A stretch of DNA of 64,000 nt, taken from Rhizobium sp. BK602. Lineage in GTDB: Bacteria; Pseudomonadota; Alphaproteobacteria; Rhizobiales; Rhizobiaceae. The stretch is from contig NZ_JACIBC010000001.1 of the NCBI RefSeq assembly GCF_014195095.1, positions 1-64,000 on the forward strand, given 5' to 3'. Numbering within the stretch: position 1 is the first letter of the stretch; each line of letters opens with the position of its first letter. Shown here in pieces: positions 53,706 through 62,266 of this stretch. The position numbers were made by a program, and so were the translations under genes. The notes beneath the pieces were generated by a model. It saw only the letters and a list, made by a program, of their open reading frames with translations. It did no database searches and was not told where the DNA came from.

Positions 53706-54482
53706 TTATTCCGCGGTCCAGCCACCGTCAATCGAGACGTGGGTGCCGGTGATCTGGCGGGCCTCGTCGCTGGCAAGGTAGACCGACAATGCGCCGATCT
53801 CTTCGGCCTTGACGAATTCATGCGTCGGCTGCGCCTTGAGGATCACCTCGTTCTTGACCTGCTCCTCGGTCATCCCGCGCGCCTTGGCCGTGTCCGGGAT
53901 CTGCTTTTCGACCAGCGGGGTCAGGACGTAGCCGGGGCAGATGGCATTTACCGTGACGCCGAATTCGGCGAGCTCGAGCGCCACCGTCTTGGTCAGGCCC
54001 AATATACCATGCTTTGCCGCGACATAGGCGGATTTGAACGGGGAGGCGACGAGGGCGTGGGCCGAGGCGATGTTGATGATGCGGCCGTATTTCTTCGCCT
54101 TCATCAGCGGCACGGCGGCGCGAATGGTGTGGAAGGAGCTCGACAGATTGATGGCGATGATCTGGTCCCATTTCTCGATGGGGAAATCCTCGATCTTCTC
54201 GACATGCTGGATGCCGGCATTGTTGACGAGGACGTCGACGCTGCCGAAGGTCGAATTGGCGGTCGCGATCAGGTCGGCGATCTCGGCGGGCTTGGTCATG
54301 TCGGCCGGATGGTAGATCACTTTGCCGCCGCCCGAGGCTTCGAGCGTGTTTCTGATGGCATCGATCTCTTCGGGCTTGCCGAAGCCGTTGAGGACGATGT
54401 TGTCGCCCTTGGCGGCGAAGGCCGTCGCGATGGCGAGGCCGATACCGCTCGTGGAACCGGTGACAACGACTGTTCTTGCCAT
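53706..54482 (-). CDS. bdhA: 3-hydroxybutyrate dehydrogenase
   Basis: A 258-residue short-chain dehydrogenase oxidising D-3-hydroxybutyrate to acetoacetate in polyhydroxybutyrate breakdown. NAD motif TGSTSGIG (8-15), NNAG (87-90), and catalytic Ser140, Tyr153 and Lys157 (NIASAHALVASPFKSAYVAAKHG). Length and sequence pattern are those of BdhA. It probably heads a bdhA-xdhAB(C) transcript. The start at 54482 has GGAG ahead. Confidence 0.93.
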   Translation of the reverse strand: MARTVVVTGSTSGIGLAIATAFAAKGDNIVLNGFGKPEEIDAIRNTLEASGGGKVIYHPADMTKPAEIADLIATANSTFGSVDVLVNNAGIQHVEKIEDFPIEKWDQIIAINLSSSFHTIRAAVPLMKAKKYGRIINIASAHALVASPFKSAYVAAKHGILGLTKTVALELAEFGVTVNAICPGYVLTPLVEKQIPDTAKARGMTEEQVKNEVILKAQPTHEFVKAEEIGALSVYLASDEARQITGTHVSIDGGWTAE

Positions 54483-54640
54483 GATCTTCTCCTTGGACGC
54501 GCGCCGTCTTGTTGCAGCGCAATAGCGGTCTGAGGTTAGTCCCAAACCTGCGGATATGGCAATCGCACCGCTGCAAGACTCTTTTGCGACAGAGGTCTTC
54601 ATATATTCGCGAGCTGAAAGGCGGTCTTTTCGACAAAAAT

Positions 54641-54673
54641 TTCGTTTTGCTTTCTTTTCACATTCGTTTTGCT
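54641..54673. promoter_or_regulatory. Direct repeats in the glpK-bdhA promoter region
   Basis: TTCGTTTTGCT occurs twice, at 54641-54651 and 54663-54673, exactly 22 bp apart (two helical turns), just ahead of glpK. Tandem TTCGTTTT-like repeats would suit a DeoR-type regulator such as GlpR, but no such regulator is in the window. Confidence 0.45.
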
Positions 54674-54714
54674 GCCGTATCTGTTGTTAGGGAAAAAATT
54701 AGAGGGAGGACCGC

Positions 54715-56211
54715 ATGGGCGGTTATGTCTTGGCGATCGACCAGGGGACGACGTCGACACGGGCGATCGTTTTCGATGGCAACATGAAGGTTGCCGGCGT
54801 CGGGCAGAAGGAATTCACCCAGCATTATCCGAAATCCGGCTGGGTCGAGCACGATGCCGAGGAGATCTGGGCTTCCGTCCTGTTCACGGCCGGCAAGGCC
54901 ATCGAGGCCGCCGGCATCACGGCCAAGGACATTGCCGCGCTCGGCATCACCAATCAGCGCGAAACCGTCGTCGTGTGGGATCGCGAGACTGGAAAGCCGA
55001 TCCACAATGCCATCGTCTGGCAGGACCGCCGCACCGCGAGCTATTGCGACAAGCTGAAGCGGCAGGATCTGGAAAAGCTCTTCACCCGCCGCACCGGCCT
55101 GCTGCTCGACCCTTATTTCTCCGGCACCAAGCTGTCCTGGATGCTGGCCAATGTGAAGGGCGCGCGTGCCCGCGCCGCCAAGGGCGAGCTCTGCTTCGGC
55201 ACGATCGACACCTTCCTGATCTGGCGTCTGACCGGCGGCAAGAGCTTCGTCACCGATGCGACCAATGCCTCGCGGACGCTGATGTACAATATCGCCAATA
55301 ATGAATGGGACGAGGATCTGCTCGAGATCCTGCGCGTGCCGGCGGCCATGCTGCCCGAGGTGAAGGATTGTGCCGCCGATTTCGGCATCACAGAGCCGTC
55401 GCTGCTCGGTGCGGCGATTCCCATTCTCGGCGTGGCGGGCGACCAGCAGGCGGCGACCATCGGCCAGGCCTGCTTCGAGCGCGGCATGATGAAATCCACC
55501 TATGGCACAGGCTGTTTCGCGCTGCTCAATACCGGTGCGGATATCGTGCGCTCGAAGAACCGGCTGCTGACGACCATCGCCTACCGGCTGAACGGCGAGA
55601 CGACCTATGCGCTGGAAGGTTCGATCTTCATCGCCGGGGCGGCGGTGCAATGGCTGCGTGACGGGCTGAAGGCGATCCAGCGCGCTGCCGATTCCGGCGC
55701 CTTGGCGGCGAAGGCCGATCCGACCCAGGACGTCTATCTCGTGCCGGCCTTCACCGGCCTCGGCGCGCCGCATTGGGACCCGGACGCCCGCGGCGCGATC
55801 TTCGGGCTGACGCGCAATACCGGCCCGGAGGAAATCGTCCGCGCCGCGTTGGAGGCGGTCTGCTACCAGTCGCGCGACCTGCTGGATGCCATGCACAAGG
55901 ATTGGCGCAACGGCAGTGGCCGCGAGACGGTGCTGCGCGTCGATGGCGGCATGGTCGCGTCGGACTGGACGATGCAGCGGCTTGCCGACCTGCTGGATGC
56001 TCCGGTCGACCGTCCCACTATCCTCGAAACCACCGCGCTCGGAGCTGCCTGGCTCGCCGGCAGCCGTGCCGGCGTCTGGCCGGATCGCGATGGTTTCGCC
56101 AAGGCATGGGCGCGCGACAGGCGGTTCGAGCCGGCCATGGACGAGAAAACGCGAAGCGTCAAACTCAAGGGGTGGAAGGACGCCGTGCGGCGGACGCTGA
56201 GCGCGGGATAA
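54715..56211 (+). CDS. glpK: Glycerol kinase
   Basis: A 498-residue FGGY-family kinase that phosphorylates glycerol. The N-terminal ATP-binding loop is [18 protein letters not shown], followed by [30 protein letters not shown]. The [14 protein letters not shown] and [13 protein letters not shown] blocks of the second domain are present. GGGAGGA precedes the ATG at 54715. It stands alone, without glpD or glpF, and has its own terminator. Confidence 0.95.
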   Translation: MGGYVLAIDQGTTSTRAIVFDGNMKVAGVGQKEFTQHYPKSGWVEHDAEEIWASVLFTAGKAIEAAGITAKDIAALGITNQRETVVVWDRETGKPIHNAIVWQDRRTASYCDKLKRQDLEKLFTRRTGLLLDPYFSGTKLSWMLANVKGARARAAKGELCFGTIDTFLIWRLTGGKSFVTDATNASRTLMYNIANNEWDEDLLEILRVPAAMLPEVKDCAADFGITEPSLLGAAIPILGVAGDQQAATIGQACFERGMMKSTYGTGCFALLNTGADIVRSKNRLLTTIAYRLNGETTYALEGSIFIAGAAVQWLRDGLKAIQRAADSGALAAKADPTQDVYLVPAFTGLGAPHWDPDARGAIFGLTRNTGPEEIVRAALEAVCYQSRDLLDAMHKDWRNGSGRETVLRVDGGMVASDWTMQRLADLLDAPVDRPTILETTALGAAWLAGSRAGVWPDRDGFAKAWARDRRFEPAMDEKTRSVKLKGWKDAVRRTLSAG

Positions 56212-56298
56212 TCGACCGGCGAGGCCCATCTCTCACCTCAGGTTATGCCGTGTAAGATTTGTTTATTTTCCTTCCGTTAGGAGAAGCAGCGATAGTCG

Positions 56299-56348
56299 TC
56301 CCGCATCCGATCCTGCCGTCGCAGGACCGGGTGCGGGATCGATTTTTT
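56299..56348 (+). terminator. Terminator of glpK
   Basis: A long stem (TCCCGCA...TCCTGC with GCAGGA...TGCGGGA, loop CGTC, a few internal mismatches) is followed by GATTTTTT, 88 bp after the stop. Confidence 0.85.
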
Positions 56349-56382
56349 GGATGAACGCCTTCTGGGGATATCAAGGCGCGTA

Positions 56383-57192
56383 ATGGCTGCTCAATTTTCG
56401 GAACTGAAGAAACATATTTATCGGCAGATCAAGTATCATGTGTCCCGGCCGAAGCCGCCTGTCCTGGCGGAGCCGTTTCGCGGCCCCGTCCTCGTGGTCG
56501 GTTCGGCGCCGGTGTCGCACAAGCCGGTGGATTTCGACGAGACCTTCCGGGTCATCACCATCAACGGGTCCCAGGTGGTGACGAAGGCATGGGGCATCGA
56601 AGCGCCCGACGTGGCGCTCGTGCAGTTCAACCAGATCGAGGGAACGAACACCAATGCCGTCGAAGTGCGGCGCGTTCTCAATGGCGAGCGCGCCAAAATG
56701 CTGTACGTTCTGCTGTGGCGCAAGGAGCGGCAGCGGCTGGAAGACGGGCTGAAGGCCTTCAATTATCGCTACGACAAGCTCGAGATCGTCGATCGCTACA
56801 AGCGTATGGCGCTGCTCGATAGGGTGGGCGGCGTCAAATGCAGCGAACTGGGCGCCGACGACAAATGCTCGAACGGCATCAACGCCGTGCTTTTCGCGCT
56901 CTACAACGGCGCGACCGCGGTCATCATCACCGGCATCAACCCGGATTCCGGCGGCCATGTCTATAATCAGGAAAACCTGACCCGCCTGCATGTCCGCAAG
57001 GACAGAGAGGTCCTGTTGCGGCTGATCGAGCGCGGCTATCCGGTCTTCACCAGCGATCCGGCCGTGTCACAGTCGGTTGGCTTGCCGCTATGGGAGGGCA
57101 AGGCGAAAGCTGGGCAGGCGTCCCAAGCAGCCGCAAAGGTTGTCCGGCCTTTCTCGAAACCGGCAACTATTCTGGACCCGTCCCCAAACTGA
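56383..57192 (+). CDS. Unrecognised protein, possible GT42-like (sialyltransferase-like) fold
   Basis: A 269-residue protein with no transmembrane segment or signal peptide. A Rossmann-like start (PVLVVGSAPVSHKPVDFDETFRVITINGSQ) is followed later by SNGINAVLFALYNGATAVIITGINPDSGG and LHVRKDREVLLRLIERGYPVFT. The order G-S-x-P-x-S, then a hydrophobic strand ending in GIN, then His with Asp and a leucine-rich helix recalls GT42 sialyltransferases. This is pattern likeness only. ATG at 56383 with AAGGCG ahead. Function unknown. Confidence 0.55.
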   Translation: MAAQFSELKKHIYRQIKYHVSRPKPPVLAEPFRGPVLVVGSAPVSHKPVDFDETFRVITINGSQVVTKAWGIEAPDVALVQFNQIEGTNTNAVEVRRVLNGERAKMLYVLLWRKERQRLEDGLKAFNYRYDKLEIVDRYKRMALLDRVGGVKCSELGADDKCSNGINAVLFALYNGATAVIITGINPDSGGHVYNQENLTRLHVRKDREVLLRLIERGYPVFTSDPAVSQSVGLPLWEGKAKAGQASQAAAKVVRPFSKPATILDPSPN

Positions 57193-57369
57193 TCGGATCA
57201 TAAGGCGTCGCCCATTTCTTAATGATCGGTGCGCCTTGTTGACGGCATTGCTGCTGGGGAAAGCGGCATGCGCCCTGATGTCGCGGAAACCTGCCGGGCG
57301 CGCTTTAGTCAACGAAAAGACTTATTCGCCCGGAAATTCGATGCCGACGTTTGAAACAGGGCATCGGCT

Positions 57370-58419
57370 ATGCGTGTCATCTGGTTGCTATTCGTTGGAC
57401 TGCTATCGAGCCCGGCTTGGGCGCAGGCCGTCCCTTCGGCCGAATGGACACATGTATCTCCCCAGACTTCCGGATGGTCGGCGCCGCAATTGGGCGAGGC
57501 GAAGGCCTTTGCCGACGCGCATGATGTCAGCGCCGTCATGGTGGTCCAGCATGGATCCGTCGTTGCCGAATGGGGAGATACGAGCAAGCCGATGGAACTG
57601 GCTTCCATCCGCAAGAGCCTGCTCGATTCCCTGATCGGGATCGCCGTCGCGCAGCATCAGATCGACCTTGCCGGCACGCTCCAGCAATTGGGTGTCGACG
57701 ACAAGCCACCATCGCTGTCCGATCAGGAAAAGCAGGCGACGGTCCGCATGCTTCTCGAGGCACAATCCGGAATCTATCATCCGGCGCTCTATGAAACGGA
57801 GGCGATGGCCGCGCGGCGGCCGCAGCGCTTCAGCCATGCGCCGGGAACGTTCTGGTATTACAACAATTGGGACTTCAACGCCCTCGGCACGATCTACGAA
57901 AAGGCGACCGGCACCTCCATCTATGACGCTTTCGAGGACGAGATCGCGCGGAAGATCGGCATGCAGGACTACGACCCGCATGCGCAGCACAAGGTTCGCG
58001 GCCGCGCGTCGATCCATCCCGCCTATACGTTCCGGATGAGCACGCGGGATCTTGCCCGCTTCGCTCTCCTTTTTCTGGATGGTGGGCGCTGGAACGGGCA
58101 GGAAATCGTTCCCCGGCAGTGGGTGCGCGACAGCACCACGCCCTATTCGGACGCCGATCATGGGTTCGGATACGGCTATCTCTGGTGGACCGCCGACCGG
58201 CCGTTGCCGGCCACCGATGCGAGCGCCAATGCGTTTCACCTTCCGACGGGCGCCTATTTCGCCTGGGGCGCGGGCGGGCAATATGCCTTTGTCATCCCGC
58301 AGGACGATCTGGTCATCGTCGAACGCACCGACCGCGATCTGCGGCTAAAGTCTCCCCGGCTGCATGAGGTGGCCAATTTGATTGGCCTTATCCGCCAAGC
58401 CGGGCATCTCCAGCAATAA
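57370..58419 (+). CDS. Serine beta-lactamase family (class C-like) hydrolase
   Basis: A 349-residue exported hydrolase. Signal peptide RVIWLLFVGLLSSPAWA-QA. The nucleophile is in SIRK (ELASIRKSLLDSL, near 79), the Tyr-x-Asn motif in FWYYNNWDFNALG, and the third motif region in WGAGGQYAFVIP. It looks catalytically complete, but this family includes esterases and peptidases as well as beta-lactamases, so no antibiotic is assigned. It has no close operon partner. Confidence 0.83.
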   Translation: MRVIWLLFVGLLSSPAWAQAVPSAEWTHVSPQTSGWSAPQLGEAKAFADAHDVSAVMVVQHGSVVAEWGDTSKPMELASIRKSLLDSLIGIAVAQHQIDLAGTLQQLGVDDKPPSLSDQEKQATVRMLLEAQSGIYHPALYETEAMAARRPQRFSHAPGTFWYYNNWDFNALGTIYEKATGTSIYDAFEDEIARKIGMQDYDPHAQHKVRGRASIHPAYTFRMSTRDLARFALLFLDGGRWNGQEIVPRQWVRDSTTPYSDADHGFGYGYLWWTADRPLPATDASANAFHLPTGAYFAWGAGGQYAFVIPQDDLVIVERTDRDLRLKSPRLHEVANLIGLIRQAGHLQQ

Positions 58420-58481
58420 ATTTTGACGTCGCCTGTCGGAGCGGGCGATACTCCTGCGTCTTTAGGGGAGAGGAGCAACGC

Positions 58482-58856
58482 ATGCTGTACGCAATCCTGT
58501 GCTACAACGACGAAGATACGGTGTTTGCCTGGTCCAAGGAGGAGGAGCAGGCGACGATGGACCGTTTGATCGCGGTGCAGAAGCCGCTGGGCGAGGCCGG
58601 CAAGCTCGGCCCGGTCGCGCGGCTGATGCCGACGACGGCGGCGACGACGTTGCGTAAGGGCAAGAACGAACCGCTGGTCATTGACGGCCCCTTCGCCGAG
58701 ACGAAGGAGCAATTGCTCGGCTTCTACGTCATCGACTTTGAGACACTCGACGAAGCAATTGAATTTTCGAAGAAACTGGCGGCTGCCAATCCCGGCGTCG
58801 GCTCCTATGAGATCCGGCCGCTTTATGTCTTCAGACCGGGGACGCTCGCGACATGA
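58482..58856 (+). CDS. YCII-family (DGPF) protein
   Basis: A 124-residue YCII-related protein with the diagnostic DGPFAETKEQLLGFYVID. DGPF proteins are nearly always coupled to ECF42-type sigma factors, as here, where the stop overlaps the sigma start (ATGA at 58853-58856). Biochemical role unknown. GGGGAGAGGAG ahead of the ATG is a strong ribosome site. Confidence 0.88.
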   Translation: MLYAILCYNDEDTVFAWSKEEEQATMDRLIAVQKPLGEAGKLGPVARLMPTTAATTLRKGKNEPLVIDGPFAETKEQLLGFYVIDFETLDEAIEFSKKLAAANPGVGSYEIRPLYVFRPGTLAT

Positions 58857-60109
58857 CGGATATTGCCTGGATCGATATCGCGCTGACCAATGCCCGGCCG
58901 CAGGTGGTCGGTGCTCTGCTGCGCTATTTCCGCAATCTCGACATCGCCGAGGAGGCGTTTCAGGAGGCCTGCCTTCGGGCCTTGAAGACCTGGCCGGACA
59001 AGGGGCCACCGCGCGATCCCGTCGCCTGGCTGATCTTTGTCGGCCGCAATAGCGCCATCGACGCGGTGCGCAAGCAGGCGAAGACGCAGGCTCTCCCGGA
59101 CGAGGAGGCGATCTCCGATACCGGCGATGCTGAGAGCGATCTTGCCGAGCGGCTCGACGGCTCCAACTATCGCGACGATATCCTGCGGTTGCTGTTTATC
59201 TGCTGTCATCCGGACCTGCCGGCGACGCAGCAGATCGCGCTGGCGCTGCGTGTCGTCTCCGGCCTCTCGGTGGCGCAGATCGCCCGCGCCTTCCTCGTCA
59301 GCGACAGTGCCATGGAACAGCGCATTACCCGCGCCAAGGCGCGGGTTGCCGCCGCCGGCGTGCCCTTCGAGACGCCGGGCCCGGTCGAGCGGGCCGAGCG
59401 GCTGGCGCTGGTGAGCGCCATAGTCTATCTCATCTTCAACGAGGGCTATTCTGCCGGCGGGCCGGGGCGCGAGGCCTCTGCTTTCGCCGACGAGGCGATC
59501 CGCCTCGGCCGATTGCTGCTGCGCATCTTTCCCGGTGAGCCCGAGGTGATGGGTCTGCTGGCGCTGATGCTGTTGCAGCAATCGCGGCAGGCGGCGCGCT
59601 TCGATGCAGATGGGCAGATCGTGCTTTTGGAAGACCAGGATCGATCGCTCTGGAACCACACGCTGATCGACGAGGCGCTGGCCATGCTCGACAAGGCGAT
59701 CCGCCATCGCCGTCCCGGTCCTTATCAGCTTCAGGCGGCGATCGCCGCGCTGCATTCGAGGGCCAAGCGGGCCGAGGATACCGACTGGGCGGAAATCGAT
59801 CTGCTCTACCAGACGCTGGAGCGGGTGCATCCATCGCCGGTGGTGACGCTGAACCGCGCCGTCGCCGTCGCCAAGCTCAAGGGACCGGAAGCCGGACTCG
59901 CCCTGATCGAACCTTTGGCGGACCAGCTCGACAGCTATTTTTATTTTCATGGACTTAGAGGTGGCTTGCTCATGCAATTGCAACGGGCGCAGGCGGCACG
60001 TTCGGCCTTCGACCATGCCATCGCGCTTGCCCGCTCGCCTGCGGAGGCTACGCATATCCGTCACCAGCTCGACCGCTTGAGCGCCACGGCTCCGGCGATC
60101 GCAAAGTAG
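58853..60109 (+). CDS. ECF42-type RNA polymerase sigma factor with C-terminal extension
   Basis: A 418-residue sigma factor, more than twice the normal ECF length. Sigma-2 is at about 15-85 (ALLRYFRNLDIAEEAFQEACLRALKTW; RNSAIDAVRKQA). Sigma-4 is at about 120-165 (QQIALALRVVSGLSVAQIARAFLVSDSAMEQRITRAKARV). A helical TPR-like extension (about 185-415, YLIFNEGYSAGGPGREASAFADEAIRLGRLL) replaces an anti-sigma factor, as is usual in ECF42. It is coupled to the YCII gene. Likely targets are its own operon and the AHSA1 gene. Confidence 0.92.
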   Translation: MTDIAWIDIALTNARPQVVGALLRYFRNLDIAEEAFQEACLRALKTWPDKGPPRDPVAWLIFVGRNSAIDAVRKQAKTQALPDEEAISDTGDAESDLAERLDGSNYRDDILRLLFICCHPDLPATQQIALALRVVSGLSVAQIARAFLVSDSAMEQRITRAKARVAAAGVPFETPGPVERAERLALVSAIVYLIFNEGYSAGGPGREASAFADEAIRLGRLLLRIFPGEPEVMGLLALMLLQQSRQAARFDADGQIVLLEDQDRSLWNHTLIDEALAMLDKAIRHRRPGPYQLQAAIAALHSRAKRAEDTDWAEIDLLYQTLERVHPSPVVTLNRAVAVAKLKGPEAGLALIEPLADQLDSYFYFHGLRGGLLMQLQRAQAARSAFDHAIALARSPAEATHIRHQLDRLSATAPAIAK

Positions 60110-60207
60110 CCGCCGAGTTGTCCGGTCCCTGTCGGGATAGGACAGCCCCAAACGTCCTGGGACATGGGCCGATCGGGCCGTTTCACATTGGAGAGAGAGA
60201 TTAGACC

Positions 60208-60678
60208 ATGACCGAACAGACCGCACGCCACGAGCTTTCGCTGACCCGCATCATCCACGCGCCGCGCGAGACACTCTATCGCTGCTGGACGGAGGCGGAG
60301 CTTGTGAAGCAATGGTTCGCGCCGCTGCCCTGGACGATTTCTGCCGCCGAACTCGATGTCCGCGCCGGCGGCACCAGCTCCGTCACCATGCGTAGCCCCG
60401 AAGGCGAGGATTATCCGAATGTCGGTGTCTATCTCGAAGTGATCCCCGACGAACGGATCGTCTTCACCGATGCCTTCACCAGCGCCTGGGTGCCGTCGCC
60501 CAAGCCTTTCATGGTGGGAACCATTCGGTTCGAGGATATCGGCAGCGGCAAGACGCGCTATACCGCGACGGTCCTGCATTGGACGGAAGAGGACCGCGAG
60601 AGCCATGAGGCGATGGGTTTTCACGAGGGCTGGGGCCAATGCACCGACCAGCTCGCGGCGCTGGCGGCCAGGATCTGA
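60208..60678 (+). CDS. AHSA1-type SRPBCC protein
   Basis: A 156-residue AHSA1/START-like protein (LSLTRIIHAPRETLYRCWTEAELVKQWF; WTEEDRESHEAMGFHEGWGQCTDQLAAL). Such proteins commonly accompany YCII/ECF42 pairs. It starts 98 bp after the sigma gene with GGAGAGAGAG ahead, and may share its promoter or have its own ECF42-dependent one. Ligand unknown. Confidence 0.88.
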   Translation: MTEQTARHELSLTRIIHAPRETLYRCWTEAELVKQWFAPLPWTISAAELDVRAGGTSSVTMRSPEGEDYPNVGVYLEVIPDERIVFTDAFTSAWVPSPKPFMVGTIRFEDIGSGKTRYTATVLHWTEEDRESHEAMGFHEGWGQCTDQLAALAARI

Positions 60679-60790
60679 TTTCCCGAGTCATATCCGATGG
60701 ATGTGCCGAAGCCCTATGCTTGAGATTCAGGAGCGAAAGCTTGGGCCGGGGGATCGCGCGAGCTTCGGAAAATGAGTCCGCGTCGCCGCC

Positions 60791-60819
60791 GAAGCTGTTG
60801 ATTTCGGATTCGATTTGCT
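60791..60819. repeat. Direct repeat, copy 1
   Basis: GAAGCTGTTGATTTCGGATT then CGATTTGCT recurs at 61411-61439 with three mismatches. Each copy lies shortly before a gene and contains a TTGATT that could be a -35 box. Confidence 0.6.
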
Positions 60820-60853
60820 AAGGCTCGCCCACCAGGGATGAGAGGAGTGAGCC

Positions 60854-61366
60854 ATGCTGCACGTCACCATAGCGCCGGTCGCGCAATCGGACGCCGAGGA
60901 CCTGATCGCGGCCAATGTCGCGAGCCGCGCCTATCATGCGCCTTGGGCCTATCCATTCGTCGATCGCGATGGCTTCGACGCCTGGTTCGGGCATACGGTG
61001 ACCGGGCCTAATATAGGCCTGGTGGCGCGCGACGCCGCTACGGGCGGCATCGTCGGCGTGGTCAATATCAGCCAGATGGTCTGGGGCGGGTTTCGCAGCG
61101 CCTTTCTCGGCTATCACGGCATGGTGGGTTTTGCCGGCCGCGGTTTCATGACCGAGGCATTGCGCCTGGCGGTTGCCCATGCATTCGATACCGTCGGCCT
61201 GCATCGGCTGGAGGCCAATATCCAGCCGGCGAACCAGGCCTCCATCGCGCTGGTCCAGAGGCTCGGTTTCCGCATGGAGGGATTCTCGCCCAAATATCTG
61301 AAGATCGGTGGTGTGTGGTGCGATCACGAGCGCTGGGCATTGCTGGCCGACGATCCGAGGCTCTGA
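60854..61366 (+). CDS. GNAT acetyltransferase (RimJ/RimL type)
   Basis: A 170-residue acetyltransferase resembling the ribosomal-protein alanine N-acetyltransferases. Blocks: GFAGRGFMTEALRLAVAHAFDTVGLHRLEANIQPANQASIALVQRLGFRMEGFSPKYLKIGGVWCDHERW. The acetyl-CoA loop is GRGFMTEAL. True substrate unknown. It is flanked by a pair of direct repeats (60791 and 61411). Confidence 0.87.
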   Translation: MLHVTIAPVAQSDAEDLIAANVASRAYHAPWAYPFVDRDGFDAWFGHTVTGPNIGLVARDAATGGIVGVVNISQMVWGGFRSAFLGYHGMVGFAGRGFMTEALRLAVAHAFDTVGLHRLEANIQPANQASIALVQRLGFRMEGFSPKYLKIGGVWCDHERWALLADDPRL

Positions 61367-61410
61367 TGTTGAACGTGAGGTGGTTCGGAGGGTGATTCCA
61401 GAGCGGTGGC

Positions 61411-61439
61411 GAAGCGGTTGATTTCGGATTCGAATTGCC
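61411..61439. repeat. Direct repeat, copy 2
   Basis: GAAGCGGTTGATTTCGGATT then CGAATTGCC, matching 60791-60819 except at three positions. It could supply the -35 (TTGATT) of the antitoxin-toxin promoter, with TATCTC about 16 bp on as -10. Confidence 0.6.
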
Positions 61440-61450
61440 TATCTCTCATG

Positions 61451-61472
61451 TATGTAGTAACTTCTCTACAAA
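61451..61472. promoter_or_regulatory. Operator candidate of the Phd-VapC pair
   Basis: An imperfect inverted repeat (TGTAG...CTACA, spacer about 8) lies 14-35 bp before the antitoxin start, where antitoxin autoregulation sites normally sit. Confidence 0.4.
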
Positions 61473-61485
61473 TGGAGTTCGGGCG

Positions 61486-61740
61486 ATGACGGTCATGAGC
61501 AGTCGGGAGTTCAATCAAGACACAAGTGGCGCCAAACGCGCCGCCGCCGAAGGTCCGGTTTTCATCACGGACCGCGGCAAGCCCTCGCATGTCTTGCTAA
61601 GCATGGAAGAGTATCTGAAATTGGCAAAGAAGGGACCGACTGTCGCCGAGGCGTTTTATTCCCCGGGTGCGGATGAGATCGATTTGGAAATCCCGAGACT
61701 CGACGGCGACTTTGGTTTCAAACCGGCCGATTTTTCATAA
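61486..61740 (+). CDS. Phd/YefM-type antitoxin
   Basis: An 84-residue antitoxin. The N-terminal DNA-binding part is SSREFNQDTSGAKRAAAEGPVFITDRGKPSHVLLSMEEYLKL. The C-terminal tail (DEIDLEIPRLDGDFGFKPADFS) is acidic and would wrap the toxin. It overlaps the vapC start by one base. It probably represses its own promoter. Confidence 0.88.
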   Translation: MTVMSSREFNQDTSGAKRAAAEGPVFITDRGKPSHVLLSMEEYLKLAKKGPTVAEAFYSPGADEIDLEIPRLDGDFGFKPADFS

Positions 61741-62162
61741 TGTATCTGCTGGATACGAATGTCATTTCAGAGCTTAGAAAGCTCAGCAACGGAAAGGCCG
61801 ATCCAGTCTTTGCCCGATGGTTTGATGCCATCGCGCCGGATATTCTTTACACCTCGGTCATCACGCTTTTTGAAATTGAAAATGGCATACTGCTTCTTGA
61901 GCGACGCGATCCTTCACAGGCCAAAATCCTTCGAGACTGGTCCGAGAAGGTAAGGACCTCTCTCCACGGGCGTATCTTATCCATCGACGAGCCTGTGGCC
62001 ATGCATTGTGCCGCGACGTTCGTCCCCAATCCGCGACCCTGGCGTGACGCCTTCATCGGATCGACGGCTGCCGTTCATCGCTTTACGCTCGTCACCCGCA
62101 ATGTCCGCGATTTTCAAGGATTGGATATCGACATCGTCAATCCGTGGATCGGCGCAGCCTGA
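61740..62162 (+). CDS. vapC: VapC/FitB-type PIN-domain toxin
   Basis: A 140-residue PIN ribonuclease. Acidic active-site residues are Asp5 (YLLDTNVIS), Glu45 (ITLFEIENG) and Asp103 ([10 protein letters not shown]), with Asn121/Asp124 near [10 protein letters not shown]. All are present, so it should be an active toxin, unlike the broken PIN gene at 18985. It is coupled to the antitoxin gene. Confidence 0.9.
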   Translation: MYLLDTNVISELRKLSNGKADPVFARWFDAIAPDILYTSVITLFEIENGILLLERRDPSQAKILRDWSEKVRTSLHGRILSIDEPVAMHCAATFVPNPRPWRDAFIGSTAAVHRFTLVTRNVRDFQGLDIDIVNPWIGAA

Positions 62163-62177
62163 TCCTTCCTCATCAAC

Positions 62178-62202
62178 ATTATCGAACAAACCGTTCGATA
62201 AT
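62178..62202. promoter_or_regulatory. 25-bp perfect palindrome before the LLM gene
   Basis: ATTATCGAAC and GTTCGATAAT pair perfectly around AAACC. No T-run follows, so an operator for a TetR-, MarR- or HxlR-like regulator is likelier than a terminator. No such regulator gene is in the window. It lies 65 bp before the LLM gene start. Confidence 0.6.
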
Positions 62203-62266
62203 TCATATTTGCGATTGCGGCCCCGCCTTCCTATCTCGTCCATCAACAACAGATGGATATTTTGCC

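Noticed and set aside
58420..58481. ECF42 promoter in front of the YCII gene (TGTCGG near CGATAC)
   Set aside because: The two boxes are only about 6 bp apart, too close for a sigma-dependent promoter.
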